Assembly: GCA_947447465.1 (NCBI GenBank)
Contig: CANFKE010000030.1
Coordinates: 1 to 55,225, forward strand
DNA length: 55,225 nucleotides
Source of the DNA: Chitinophagaceae bacterium
GTDB lineage: Bacteria > Bacteroidota > Bacteroidia > Chitinophagales > Chitinophagaceae
Reading direction: 5' to 3'
Both the position numbers and the translations under genes were made by a program. Every line of letters begins with the position of its first letter. Position 1 is the first letter of the stretch. The notes beneath the pieces were generated by a model. That model saw only the letters and a list, made by a program, of their open reading frames with translations, was not told the origin of the DNA and did not search any database. Positions 28,517 through 37,311 of the stretch are shown here, piece after piece.

Positions 28517-29485
28517 CTATTGGGTCGTCAGCCGGCACACTACACCTCCGTCTCCTGCCACCAGCAGATCATTATTCGGACAGATCACTATCGATCGCAG
28601 TGCCAGTGAGGTGAACTGATCATATTCCATCCAATGGTGCCCGCCATCCTCGGTATAGACTACCTTTCCATCGTCACACGACGCCCACCCTTTGTTTGGG
28701 TCTTTGAATACTATGCTCAGCATCCTATATCTCGGCAACGCCAGGTCATTCCCGTTCCTGCGCCTGTCCCAGTGTGCTCCTCCGTCATTGGTATGATACA
28801 CACTTCCCGCATATCCACACAACCACATATCGGCCCCGTTTATATTCAAGCACGTAAATTTATCATCCGCAGGGTCCTGATATCGCCAGTTATTACCCCG
28901 GTCGGTAGTTTTCATCACAGCTCCATAACCTATCACATATCCCGTATCTCTGCCCGTCATATATATATTGGCCATACCGAATCCCAGATTAAGTTTGTCT
29001 ATTATATTATAATTCCTGTCAACTCTGGTTATCGATCCCGAAGAATTAAGATGTGTACTCACAAATATGCCGGTATCCGGCGTTGGGAAAGATGCACCAA
29101 CATAATATTCCCAATCATTGATCCTGTTGAACTGAAAACTCACACCACTATCTGCTGAATGCAACACATCTCCATCTACACCACATAAATAGATCACCCC
29201 TTCCTGCGATACCCCAAAACCATACATCCCCTTGGCCGCATCCGGATACGAATTGGCCACCCAGCTATATCCTCCGTCGGTCGATCTCAATACCGTAGAA
29301 TTAAGGAACAGCTCTCCTCCGGCTATCAGACAAATGTCCGGAGATATAAATTTTATGTTATTCAGCCTGCTGGTAGTATTGCTCGTAAGTTGTTGCACCT
29401 TCTGCCAATGCAAAAGATCTTTCTTGCACGAGCAGAAAGTCAGTATCAGCATTGCCACTACTATAGAGTTAAGGTACTTATACAT
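28517..29485 (-). CDS. YCF48/BNR-repeat-like lipoprotein
   Basis: 322 residues with signal and lipobox (FCSC, Cys20). The rest is a beta-propeller built from repeats of the YCF48/sialidase BNR type: STDGGYSW, HSADSGVSF, TTDRGNNWRY, TNDGGAHWD and TEDGGHHWM, each followed by a strand-turn-strand module, giving five or more blades. Such proteins are usually structural or binding modules on the cell surface; no enzyme residues were seen. It stands alone between the DUF6580 gene and the sigma factor pair. Confidence 0.8.
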   Translation of the reverse strand: MYKYLNSIVVAMLILTFCSCKKDLLHWQKVQQLTSNTTSRLNNIKFISPDICLIAGGELFLNSTVLRSTDGGYSWVANSYPDAAKGMYGFGVSQEGVIYLCGVDGDVLHSADSGVSFQFNRINDWEYYVGASFPTPDTGIFVSTHLNSSGSITRVDRNYNIIDKLNLGFGMANIYMTGRDTGYVIGYGAVMKTTDRGNNWRYQDPADDKFTCLNINGADMWLCGYAGSVYHTNDGGAHWDRRRNGNDLALPRYRMLSIVFKDPNKGWASCDDGKVVYTEDGGHHWMEYDQFTSLALRSIVICPNNDLLVAGDGGVVCRLTTQ

Positions 29486-29526
29486 AAAATGTAAATTTCG
29501 TTAATTGGGAACATCGACAAAAATAA

Positions 29527-29553
29527 AAAAGCAGCCTTAAAAAGGCTGCTTTT
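29527..29553 (-). terminator. Terminator of the sigma factor/protease operon
   Basis: Arms 29527-29538 and 29542-29553 (aaaagcagcctt and its exact complement) with a three-base loop, then a T-rich tail on the minus strand, 17 bases past the stop at 29570. Confidence 0.85.
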
Positions 29554-29569
29554 CAAAATATCAATTTAT

Positions 29570-30670
29570 TCATTTCTTATAGACCTTCACTGAGAATGTG
29601 TAATTCTCCATCTTACTGATCTGCTCCTCTCTGCTCAGCCTGCTCAACTTATTGCTTTTCGGCAGGTGCATTTTGTTACCGGGAGGCATTTTTTCTATCA
29701 GATCCAGCAATTCATCTGTGCTCACAGCATAAGTATTAGATTCTTTCGGTGTGCTTATTGCGGTCAAAACACCCAATACATTACCTCTGGCATCTATTAC
29801 CGGCGAGCCGCTTTGTCCATGACCTGCAGGCAATTCCATAGTATATTGCTTGCTGTTGCCACGGTAGCCGTTTCTCGCACTTATGTAACCCTCACTATAA
29901 ACTATGTCTTCCTGAGGATAACCTACTGTATAGATCTGAGCACCTAGCATTGCCTTCTTACCGGCAAATGTATAGGGCACTTCACCCTTAGTAAACTGGA
30001 AATTCTTCTTTTCAACTTTCAAAATAGCAAGGTCCGACTCCGCGCTGTAGTTGACCACAAATGCTTTGTAGTAGATACCGTCATTGCTCTGGATATATAC
30101 CGAATCACCCTCTCCGTTACCATCATTGATAACGTGGTAAGCGGTAACAAAATAACCATCATTGGTCAATGCGAAACCGGTACCGGTCCTGCGAACATCT
30201 GATGTAGGTACTATCGGAGATTTTTTATTGATAACAGAATCCTGAACGATCTTCTTCAGTTTATTCTGGTCATTGGCAATTGCCCTTACGGTATTACTGA
30301 TGGTGGTGTAATTTGCGTCATTGCGCTTAGCGCCACCGCTCATTATGCTATAGCTGATAAATGAGGTAAGCAAGGCAACAGTAGCGGCTACAGCCGATGT
30401 GCGCCAGAAATGCGCCGGCAATTGAATAGTACGCTTTATTTTAGTAGTAACTGGCGCCGCTTGCTGCTGGTGAATATCACTCAGCATGGCACGGAATCTC
30501 TTCTGACTGCCATTACTGTGCAAAGAACTGATTAGATTAAGATTGTCATTGAACTCACTGGCAAATACTTCATCCGTCTCCCTCCTGCTCTTTAGCTCAC
30601 CCTGCTCCTTCAGGGATAATCTCCCTGCCAGATAGGCTTCCGCTAATTCCCAAATATTATTAGTGTTCAT
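29570..30670 (-). CDS. Anti-sigma-like N-terminus, membrane helix and trypsin-like serine protease
   Basis: 366 residues in three parts. Residues 1-70 are a cytoplasmic helical region (WELAEAYLAGRLSLKEQGEL) like the N-termini of anti-sigma factors of Bacteroidota. A single membrane helix lies at about 91-110. The outer part, 160-320, is a trypsin/HtrA-like protease with His179 (TAYHVIND), Asp213 (ESDLAILK) and Ser287 (GHGQSGSPV), so the triad is intact. There is no PDZ domain. It starts six bases after the ECF sigma gene. I infer a membrane sensor in which an outer proteolytic domain is tied to sigma-factor control; the direction of regulation and the substrate are unknown. Confidence 0.85.
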   Translation of the reverse strand: MNTNNIWELAEAYLAGRLSLKEQGELKSRRETDEVFASEFNDNLNLISSLHSNGSQKRFRAMLSDIHQQQAAPVTTKIKRTIQLPAHFWRTSAVAATVALLTSFISYSIMSGGAKRNDANYTTISNTVRAIANDQNKLKKIVQDSVINKKSPIVPTSDVRRTGTGFALTNDGYFVTAYHVINDGNGEGDSVYIQSNDGIYYKAFVVNYSAESDLAILKVEKKNFQFTKGEVPYTFAGKKAMLGAQIYTVGYPQEDIVYSEGYISARNGYRGNSKQYTMELPAGHGQSGSPVIDARGNVLGVLTAISTPKESNTYAVSTDELLDLIEKMPPGNKMHLPKSNKLSRLSREEQISKMENYTFSVKVYKK

Positions 30671-30676
30671 AAGTTA

Positions 30677-31258
30677 TTATTTAGCCTGCACACTGTAAAA
30701 CAATTTTCGCAGCCGCGACAGGCACTTATATTTTTGAGTTTTCGCATTTTCAGGATTCGTATATCCAAAATCTGCTGCTATTTCCTGCATGCTCTTATCC
30801 TTATGATAATATGCTTGCAGTAACGACCGGCAAGGCTCCCCTATCTGGTCAAGCGCGGCATCCAACTGGTTAAAATGTGCCTCGCGCTCATGGTGCACAT
30901 TAATGTCTTCCTCATACGCTATCCCCACATCTCCGCCGTCATCTTCTGTATTGTCATACAGCCTCCCCGGCTCCTTTTGCTGCTGTTGCAAACGCTTGTA
31001 CCACAGATGTTTACTTATTGAAAATAAATAAGTACCAATAGCACAGGTAAGCGTAAAATCAGCGTTTTGTACTTTGCTGAATAAGACGACCATCGCTTCC
31101 TGAAAGAGGTCGGAGGCATCATCGGCTGAACCACCGTTCTTGATTAACCAGCTATTGATAATGGGAAATTGCTGCTTATAAATCTGCTCGGTAGCCACCC
31201 TCTCGCCCTTGGCCAGTGCTCTCAGTAACTGTTGTTCGTTATTTGTGGCGCTATACAC
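30677..31258 (-). CDS. ECF-type RNA polymerase sigma factor
   Basis: 193 residues with sigma region 2 (about 25-95, DASDLFQEAMVVLFSKV, ISKHLWYKRLQ) and region 4 (about 130-185, SLLQAYYHKDKSMQEIAADFGY and RKLFYSVQ), and no regions 1 or 3: extracytoplasmic-function class. The start is GTG at 31258, as no ATG is available nearby. The partner protein begins six bases after the stop, the usual sigma/anti-sigma order. A cognate promoter motif could not be identified. Confidence 0.93.
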   Translation of the reverse strand: MYSATNNEQQLLRALAKGERVATEQIYKQQFPIINSWLIKNGGSADDASDLFQEAMVVLFSKVQNADFTLTCAIGTYLFSISKHLWYKRLQQQQKEPGRLYDNTEDDGGDVGIAYEEDINVHHEREAHFNQLDAALDQIGEPCRSLLQAYYHKDKSMQEIAADFGYTNPENAKTQKYKCLSRLRKLFYSVQAK

Positions 31259-31442
31259 AGATTAATACTTATTTAAGGAAAAAGTAACCCAAGGTCACCT
31301 AAAAGATTTGTGAATGATTTGTTAACCAAATTATCCGGATAAATAACTTCGATAAAGATAAACCTTTGCTTAAATAAATTCCGCAACTCAGCTTTCAAAA
31401 TTTTGTTACTTTTTTTACCGGACAGTTCAACGCGCTACTCCC

Positions 31443-32789
31443 CTACACCATCTGTCTCGCCTTCATCTCCAGATATTTATTGATAACATCAACATTCAGA
31501 TGTTGCGGGGTGGTAAGGATAGACAATATGCCATGCTGTCGCAATACCTTCACGATCTGTCTTTTTTCGTAAGCAAATTGATCAGCAATGGTCTTTATAT
31601 AAATTCCTTCTATATCATCGGGCATAGATTCGTGCAGCTCTTCCAAAAGGGTGTTCTGAAAAAAGATCACACAGACCAGATGGTTTTGCGCAATCTTCTT
31701 CAAAAAAGGCAATTGTCGCTCCAATGATGAATAGGTCTCAAAATTCGTAAAGAATAAGATCAGGCTTCTTTGGGTTATCCGCTTATGTATCGTCACCCAC
31801 ACCGCCTCATAATCACTCTCTTTAAAATCTGTCTGCTGCTTATACAGTGTTTCCAGTATATGATGCAACTGATTGTTCTTCCTGTCTGCTGCCACAATAT
31901 CGTTCACCTTATTCGAAAAAGTAATGATACCGGCTTTGTCCTGCTTCATCAATGCCACATTAAGCATTGCCAGACATGCGTTGATGGAATAGTCCAGTAA
32001 GGTCATCCCTTCAAAAGGCATCTTCATGTTACGTCCTTTATCTATAAGGCAGTAGATCTGCTGCTGACGCGCATCGGTAAATGTGTTCACCATCAGGTTG
32101 TTGCTGCGGGCTGTCGCCTTCCAGTTGATCGTTCGCACATCATCTCCCGGCACATAATCCTTTATCTTCTCAAATTCCAGACTATGTCCCAATCGCCTCA
32201 CTTTTTTCAGCCCCGCCGCTGTCTGTGTATGGGTAGCCATGAGTTGCAACTGATATTTCTTCAACTGCTGAAAAGCCGGATATACCTTTACCATTTCCTG
32301 CTCCGCAAGTATTATCCTGCGCTGCAATAATCCCAGCGGACTCGAAACATAACAGATAAGATTGCCAAACTCATACTCCCCTCTGCTCAATGGTTTCAGA
32401 TTGTATTGCGCTACTGCCCTCGATTGTAATGCAATGCTGATGTCCAGATGAAAATCCCTTACCTGGAATTGAACTGGCAGCTCGTCAATAAGAAAACCAT
32501 GTACCCTGAAAGGATATGCATTCTCCATGTGCAGTACCACCTCATTATCATCCCCTATACTAAATCTGGGTGCCATTTCCCTACTGCCGGTCACACCTCC
32601 TTTCATAAAGAAAAGCAACACATAATCTACTATCGTGAAGAAGAAAATGAGCATCGTTACAGTAAACACCAAACGAAATAAAAAGGTGAAGAAAAACGAC
32701 ACAAAGAACAATACCACACAACTACTCAGCATCAGGTACCACCTGTTGCTGATCTGCAGATCACCTATGTATTTCCTTATTGTCTCCAT
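31443..32789 (-). CDS. DUF58 domain protein
   Basis: 448 residues. Two N-terminal membrane helices (about 18-63) are followed by a cytoplasmic part with the DUF58 hallmark GDDVRTINWKATARSNNLMV, then a VWA-like Rossmann portion (QQIYCLIDKGRNMKMP ... ILFFTNFETYSSLERQLP). DUF58 proteins occur with MoxR ATPases throughout bacteria, where the ATPase is thought to remodel the VWA-type partner. It is the last gene of the SpoIIM-DUF4129-DUF4350-MoxR-DUF58 array, but separated from moxR by 169 bases of low-complexity repeat. Confidence 0.9.
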   Translation of the reverse strand: METIRKYIGDLQISNRWYLMLSSCVVLFFVSFFFTFLFRLVFTVTMLIFFFTIVDYVLLFFMKGGVTGSREMAPRFSIGDDNEVVLHMENAYPFRVHGFLIDELPVQFQVRDFHLDISIALQSRAVAQYNLKPLSRGEYEFGNLICYVSSPLGLLQRRIILAEQEMVKVYPAFQQLKKYQLQLMATHTQTAAGLKKVRRLGHSLEFEKIKDYVPGDDVRTINWKATARSNNLMVNTFTDARQQQIYCLIDKGRNMKMPFEGMTLLDYSINACLAMLNVALMKQDKAGIITFSNKVNDIVAADRKNNQLHHILETLYKQQTDFKESDYEAVWVTIHKRITQRSLILFFTNFETYSSLERQLPFLKKIAQNHLVCVIFFQNTLLEELHESMPDDIEGIYIKTIADQFAYEKRQIVKVLRQHGILSILTTPQHLNVDVINKYLEMKARQMV

Positions 32790-32819
32790 TTACTTCACGC
32801 TTACACCTCCATCATTTTT

Positions 32820-32950
32820 TTGACCCCAACAAACATCACAATCCCCCATCACATCCCCACACATTCCATCACAATTCCCACATCACATTCCATCACATTG
32901 CCGCTTTCCATCACATTGCCACATTCCCCACATTCCATCACAACAATTCC
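32820..32950. repeat. Low-complexity ATCACA repeat tract between moxR and DUF58
   Basis: The plus strand is almost without G (four in 130 bases). ATCACA occurs seven times, at 32835, 32848, 32868, 32882, 32892, 32910 and 32937, usually as CCATCACATTCC-like units with irregular spacing of 10-27 bases. The operon transcript therefore carries TGTGATGG units and five G-tracts (32824-32827, 32843-32847, 32855-32858, 32877-32879, 32926-32929). It fills an otherwise tight operon gap. Confidence 0.8.
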
Positions 32951-32958
32951 GCCATTAA

Positions 32959-33942
32959 CTACCGCGGTATCTCCAACCGCCCTATTATCTCCTTCAGCAC
33001 ATCATCTGTGGTAGCACCCTCCATTTCCCTTTCAGGTGTCAGGCTTATTCTATGCCTTAATACAGGATTCACAGCCTGCAATATATCTTCCGGTATCACA
33101 AAACTCCTGCCCTTCAATACTGCAAAGGCCTTGGCTATCTGCATCATAGCGATAGATGCTCTTGGCGATGCGCCAAGATATATACTCCGGTCATTGCGGG
33201 TCTCATAGACTATACGGGCTATGAATGCTACCAGCTTGGGCTCTATATGCACATTCCGGATCACCTGCCTTGCATTCAGCAACATCTCAGGCGTGATCAC
33301 CGACTCCAGACTGCTCAGCACATCGGTCATGATACTTTCATCATGTCGTTCTAATATCTGCACTTCTTCCTCCAGTGTCGGATAACCAACTACTATCTTC
33401 ATCATGAACCTGTCCAACTGCGCTTCAGGTAATCTGTATGTACCTTCATGCTCTATAGGGTTCTGGGTGGCTATCACCATGAACGGACTCTGCATTCTAT
33501 GTGTTTGCCCGTCTATGGTCACTTGCCTTTCTTCCATCACCTCAAACAGGGCTGCCTGCGTTTTTGCCGGCGCTCGGTTGATCTCATCTATAAGCACTAT
33601 ATTACTGAACACCGGCCCCGCTCTGAACTGAAAGACACCTGCCTGCTGATTCAACACACTGGTACCCAACACATCACTGGGCATAAGATCCGGAGTGAAC
33701 TGGATGCGCGCAAACCTCGTATTGATCAGTTTCGCAAGCATCTTGGCTGTAAGGGTCTTCGCTACACCGGGCACACCTTCTATAAGTATATGTCCGTCCG
33801 CCAGAAGTCCGGCCAGCAATTGCTCCACCATATCGTTCTGCCCTACTATCACCCTGTGTATGCGCTCCTGCACCAGCTCTATCATCTCAGACAGCGGACC
33901 CGCATCTTGCTGCGGTATCGTATTTGATCCTTGATCTTCCAT
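32959..33942 (-). CDS. MoxR-family AAA+ ATPase
   Basis: 327 residues of the AAA+ superfamily: Walker A GVPGVAKT, Walker B FSNIVLIDEINRAPAKTQ, sensor 1 ATQNPIEHEGTYRLPEAQLDRF and the C-terminal lid with GASPRASIAMMQIAKAFA. MoxR proteins act as chaperone-like ATPases on VWA/DUF58 partners. The ATG overlaps the preceding stop codon by one base (TAATG), indicating translational coupling to the DUF4350 gene. The DUF58 partner follows after the repeat tract. Confidence 0.95.
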   Translation of the reverse strand: MEDQGSNTIPQQDAGPLSEMIELVQERIHRVIVGQNDMVEQLLAGLLADGHILIEGVPGVAKTLTAKMLAKLINTRFARIQFTPDLMPSDVLGTSVLNQQAGVFQFRAGPVFSNIVLIDEINRAPAKTQAALFEVMEERQVTIDGQTHRMQSPFMVIATQNPIEHEGTYRLPEAQLDRFMMKIVVGYPTLEEEVQILERHDESIMTDVLSSLESVITPEMLLNARQVIRNVHIEPKLVAFIARIVYETRNDRSIYLGASPRASIAMMQIAKAFAVLKGRSFVIPEDILQAVNPVLRHRISLTPEREMEGATTDDVLKEIIGRLEIPR

Positions 33943-35366
33943 TATCTCTGGTATTTATTTTCGTTTGTATAAAATTGTTGTATTCCCCGGTATAGCTGAT
34001 AAAGATAAGCGTCATCAACTATCGATGACCCAAGCCTTATCTCATGTATCATATTCACCAACTCATTGACTAATGCTATCGGCTTACCGGTTTTCATGGC
34101 CAGTTGCTGCACAAATTCATCATTCAGCCTGTTCGTATTCAGGTAGCAGTTCATACGCACCCACTCCAGGTATTGCGTCACCATCTTCTCTGCCAGGTTG
34201 ATATTATTACCCGTATTATAATACAGCCTGCCCACTGTCTCCACAAACGATACCGAGTCATTCCTCAACGGAGCTATGATAGGCACTATTCGTTGCCTGC
34301 GCTTCATCTGGAACAGTATATACACCACTGCAACAAAAAAAGTAAGATATAATCCCCATCTTGTTGATTCATACTGCCACAGTGCATTAGATGTTGTCTC
34401 TATACCTGAGTGTAGCTTAAAATCATCCCAATATATCTTATTCACATCCTTAGGAAAGGTGGACCATATACCCGCCAGATAATTGATATTATTACCCTGC
34501 AACAAAAAGTAATTACTCATCACAAGGGGCGCAGCATGAAGTGTTATGTGCCCTCTGCCTACGCTTATCTTCAGGCAGTTGGGATTACCATTAGCAAAAC
34601 TGAGCGTATCAGATAACGTATAGGACGCATCTTCTTCATAGTGATAATTGTCTGTCGCTTCATTATCGGCAATTACTGTTGTATCCGATTCTGCCACTAC
34701 ATCATCAGAACTGCTACCATATATGGCAGTACCCGTATCTGCAACTAGATTATCGCTGGTGTCTTTACTGTCAACCGCCTCTTGTCCTTCCTTATGCTTA
34801 AGTATCTTGTTCACTCGCGAATACTCACTCCCTATATCCTCAAAATAACCGGTGATCGATCGTCCCTCATAGCCATATCGGCTCACCATATCACCCGGCA
34901 ATGTCAATACACCTTTATTTTCCTTGAAATCCTTAGCTTCAAAATGGACACGCTCCTCAAAGCCGCCTTGCTTTATCTGATTGAAACTCTTCAGTATCTT
35001 ATCGTCAAACTTACTGCTGAAGATCACCAGCTCATTGCCCTCTCTGGCAAACGCCTGCAATTGAGACCACTCCTTTTCCGACACATGAAAGGTTATACCC
35101 GTAAGTATCATCAGGCTGGTACCGGTCGAATTATACATCATCCCTTGCTCCATAGTGCTGAACTGCATATTTCGGCTCAGGTCTGTTACTTCGGCTTTAG
35201 GAAAGAACAATTTAAGCGATTCATGAGACAGGTATGTACCATATGGCTGCTTGCTATCCTTCTCTAACGTTACCTTCCATTGCTCCTTCTCCAACTGCTC
35301 TTTACAGCCTCCCGAAATAAAGAGGTAAATGGCCAGTATTAATATATATGATCCGTATCTCCTCAT
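33942..35366 (-). CDS. DUF4350-type membrane protein
   Basis: 474 residues. An N-terminal hydrophobic signal (ILILAIYLFISGGC, possible weak lipobox), a long outer domain with a class I amidotransferase-like fold as expected for DUF4350 (PYGTYLSHESLKLFFP, ELVIFSSKFDDKILKSF), and a membrane helix near 360 (WGLYLTFFVAVVYILFQMKRRQR) followed by a helical cytoplasmic tail. DUF4350 proteins recur beside MoxR, DUF58 and DUF4129 genes. It overlaps DUF4129 by four bases (ATGA) and moxR by one. Exact role unknown. Confidence 0.75.
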   Translation of the reverse strand: MRRYGSYILILAIYLFISGGCKEQLEKEQWKVTLEKDSKQPYGTYLSHESLKLFFPKAEVTDLSRNMQFSTMEQGMMYNSTGTSLMILTGITFHVSEKEWSQLQAFAREGNELVIFSSKFDDKILKSFNQIKQGGFEERVHFEAKDFKENKGVLTLPGDMVSRYGYEGRSITGYFEDIGSEYSRVNKILKHKEGQEAVDSKDTSDNLVADTGTAIYGSSSDDVVAESDTTVIADNEATDNYHYEEDASYTLSDTLSFANGNPNCLKISVGRGHITLHAAPLVMSNYFLLQGNNINYLAGIWSTFPKDVNKIYWDDFKLHSGIETTSNALWQYESTRWGLYLTFFVAVVYILFQMKRRQRIVPIIAPLRNDSVSFVETVGRLYYNTGNNINLAEKMVTQYLEWVRMNCYLNTNRLNDEFVQQLAMKTGKPIALVNELVNMIHEIRLGSSIVDDAYLYQLYRGIQQFYTNENKYQR

Positions 35367-36055
35367 CTGCCCAATTGTTTTTTAACGTTATTGAACAGAT
35401 CGATATACTGATTATAGGTAGTCGCACTTATCGGATAATTGCCATAATGCACATACTCATACTGACGTGATATTTGTTTGAATGCCTGTTTATAGTCGGT
35501 ATTTTGTAACTCCTTATAATAGTCGTAATTGGTCTTATCTTCTCTGTATTTGATCAACTCTCGCTCCTGCAGCATTTGTAAAAGCCACATATAGCTATAG
35601 CGAACTGCAAGTTTCAGATCATTATTATTCACCGCCCTTTGCAGTAGTGCCTCCCAGTCAGATATACCCATCTCTTCTTGGGTATCTGCTCCTTCCGCCG
35701 ATACTACTGTCTTCTTCCTGCTGAAGAGTATATGTTCATTACTCAGTAATAATTTGTAGACCACATAAATGGCCACCAGCGCCAACAATATCCATATGAC
35801 CCGCCACAAGGCATCATTGCCCAGAAACGCTCCTATCGCATTCAGAATTTTCTCTAATGCACCGGGTGTTGTTGGCTTCACAACTTCATGCTGCTCAAAT
35901 TCATGCCTGTAGCTGAATGCCTTGTCATTCGTCATCTGCTGCCATTTCGGGTCAGCAACGATTCGTGTCGATTCAACTGCTCTCACACCTGCAGAGATAC
36001 AGATAATAAGCAAAATGGTCAGCGTTATGAAAATTGATTTAACCCTGCTGCACAT
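35363..36055 (-). CDS. DUF4129-like membrane protein
   Basis: 230 residues: a signal peptide (SIFITLTILLIICISAGVRA), a short outer segment, a membrane helix around 80-100 (LWRVIWILLALVAIYVVYKLLL), and a cytoplasmic C-terminus with the DUF4129-type region (WEALLQRAVNNNDLKLAVRYSYMWLLQMLQ, RQYEYVHYGNYPI). The start overlaps the SpoIIM gene by 17 bases and the stop overlaps DUF4350, so it belongs to the coupled operon. In actinobacteria and bacilli this domain is joined to transglutaminases; no such domain is present here. Confidence 0.75.
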   Translation of the reverse strand: MCSRVKSIFITLTILLIICISAGVRAVESTRIVADPKWQQMTNDKAFSYRHEFEQHEVVKPTTPGALEKILNAIGAFLGNDALWRVIWILLALVAIYVVYKLLLSNEHILFSRKKTVVSAEGADTQEEMGISDWEALLQRAVNNNDLKLAVRYSYMWLLQMLQERELIKYREDKTNYDYYKELQNTDYKQAFKQISRQYEYVHYGNYPISATTYNQYIDLFNNVKKQLGR

Positions 36056-36989
36056 TTCGCTGACTCACTTTTATAGGATAAATAACATAGTACCAGGTGA
36101 TAAAGCTGGCCGACAATAATAGTATCGATATACTGGCCCACACAGGCATTCCCGTATGTCGGGTAACGAACCCCTCAAAAAATGCGGCGACTATGAATAT
36201 AGGTACCAACGATATCATGATCTTGATACTATCCTTTGCCGCAGCCTTCAATGATTGCATCCTGGTATAAGTTTTAGGGAACAACATAGCATTGCCCAGC
36301 ATCAACCCAGCCGCACCGGCGATCACTATCGAGGATAACTCCAGTGTACCATGCACAAAGATCACCAGTACCGACTGGAAGCCCAGATTATGATGGAAGA
36401 ACATATACTCGAATACGCCGACCATCAAGCCGTTTCTGAATAGAAAATATACCGTACCTAGCCCCGCGGTTATACCAAAGAAAAAGGTCAGAAAAGCAAC
36501 CCGGATATTGTTAAACGCTATGTACAGGAACATCACTAATTCATTTTCATTCGCATATACATTGAATGGATGCCCGCTGGCAATATTTTGCTCCGTCATA
36601 TCCACATACCCGTCACCCAATACAGCCCTCACAAATGTCTGATCAAGATAGGCCGAGAATACACCAATGAGAATAAATGACAGAAAGAACAGGAACGCGA
36701 AAAGGAATATACGGTGATTGCGCCTTACTGCCTGTGGCACTTCAGTCGTCCAAAATGTAATGAATCGGTTACCCTTCTCCTTCTTGTTCTTGTATATCGA
36801 TAAGTATATATTAGCAGCCATGCTATTGATATACCTTATCGTATTGCTTTTAGGATAAAAGGTCTTGGCATAAGAGAGGTCATCTACCAGATAGGTAAAA
36901 TGTCTGGCTATTTCATCCGGATCATCCGTAGGCTCCTGATAAGATCGCCACCTCTCAAGATTACGTTTAATGAATTGTCCTTCTCTCAT
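36039..36989 (-). CDS. SpoIIM-family membrane protein
   Basis: 316 residues, with five or six membrane helices after a soluble N-terminal 95 residues. The SpoIIM/CcmB-like family motif regions are visible (NNIRVAFLTFFFGITAGLGTVYFLF and HGTLELSSIVIAGAAG). This family is named after a Bacillus sporulation protein, but in Bacteroidota it sits in RDD/MoxR clusters and has nothing to do with endospores. It is the first gene of the minus-strand operon; a TAGCTTTA near-match -7 element lies 19 bases upstream, and the divergent RDD protein is the usual neighbour. Confidence 0.9.
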   Translation of the reverse strand: MREGQFIKRNLERWRSYQEPTDDPDEIARHFTYLVDDLSYAKTFYPKSNTIRYINSMAANIYLSIYKNKKEKGNRFITFWTTEVPQAVRRNHRIFLFAFLFFLSFILIGVFSAYLDQTFVRAVLGDGYVDMTEQNIASGHPFNVYANENELVMFLYIAFNNIRVAFLTFFFGITAGLGTVYFLFRNGLMVGVFEYMFFHHNLGFQSVLVIFVHGTLELSSIVIAGAAGLMLGNAMLFPKTYTRMQSLKAAAKDSIKIMISLVPIFIVAAFFEGFVTRHTGMPVWASISILLLSASFITWYYVIYPIKVSQRNVQQG

Positions 36990-37007
36990 AGGTTTATAAA
37001 GAAAAAA

Positions 37008-37015
37008 TAAAGCTA
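37008..37015 (-). promoter_or_regulatory. Near-match -7 element (TAGCTTTA) for the SpoIIM operon
   Basis: Seven of eight positions match TAnnTTTG on the minus strand, 19 bases before the ATG at 36989. Likely start point of the five-gene operon, but based on the motif only. Confidence 0.35.
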
Positions 37016-37310
37016 CAATATTTTGCCCTCCCGATACAAATAATTTACCAATACCCCCCTCTTCTGATATGATCGACCTTTACTCCTGTATCCCTTATCA
37101 TGCGATAGCTGACCCTCACAAAAACATATCCACAAATATCCCCCTGCTCAACCCCTTACCTGCAAAGCATTACAGCCTACTCAGACGTAACTTTTGTGAA
37201 TATCTTTTTTCCCCGAACTCATTCCGGCGTATTAATTTACACCCGTTTCCAACTCCTCCCGGCTCTTTGAAATATCAAGTAAAGTAAAAACAGGATCATT
37301 TAACCAATGT
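37016..37310. other. Intergenic stretch without recognised feature
   Basis: A/T-rich sequence before the repeat block. A 72-codon frame at 37069-37287 is open but shows no coding signal (Pro-, His- and Asn-rich, no start context or homologous look), so I regard it as non-coding. Confidence 0.5.
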
Positions 37311-37311
37311 G

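Noticed and set aside
32820..32950. CRISPR-like array between moxR and DUF58
   Set aside because: The ATCACA units are short and irregularly spaced (10-27 bases), with no constant repeat and no unique spacers of fixed length, and no cas genes are nearby.
36039..36989. Sporulation function for the SpoIIM-family gene
   Set aside because: The family name comes from Bacillus, but no other sporulation gene is present and Bacteroidota do not form endospores; the neighbours point to the RDD/MoxR system.
37069..37287. 72-codon open frame upstream of the repeats
   Set aside because: Pro-, His- and Asn-rich composition, no recognisable domain, no promoter and it crosses only A/T-rich intergenic sequence; treated as chance.
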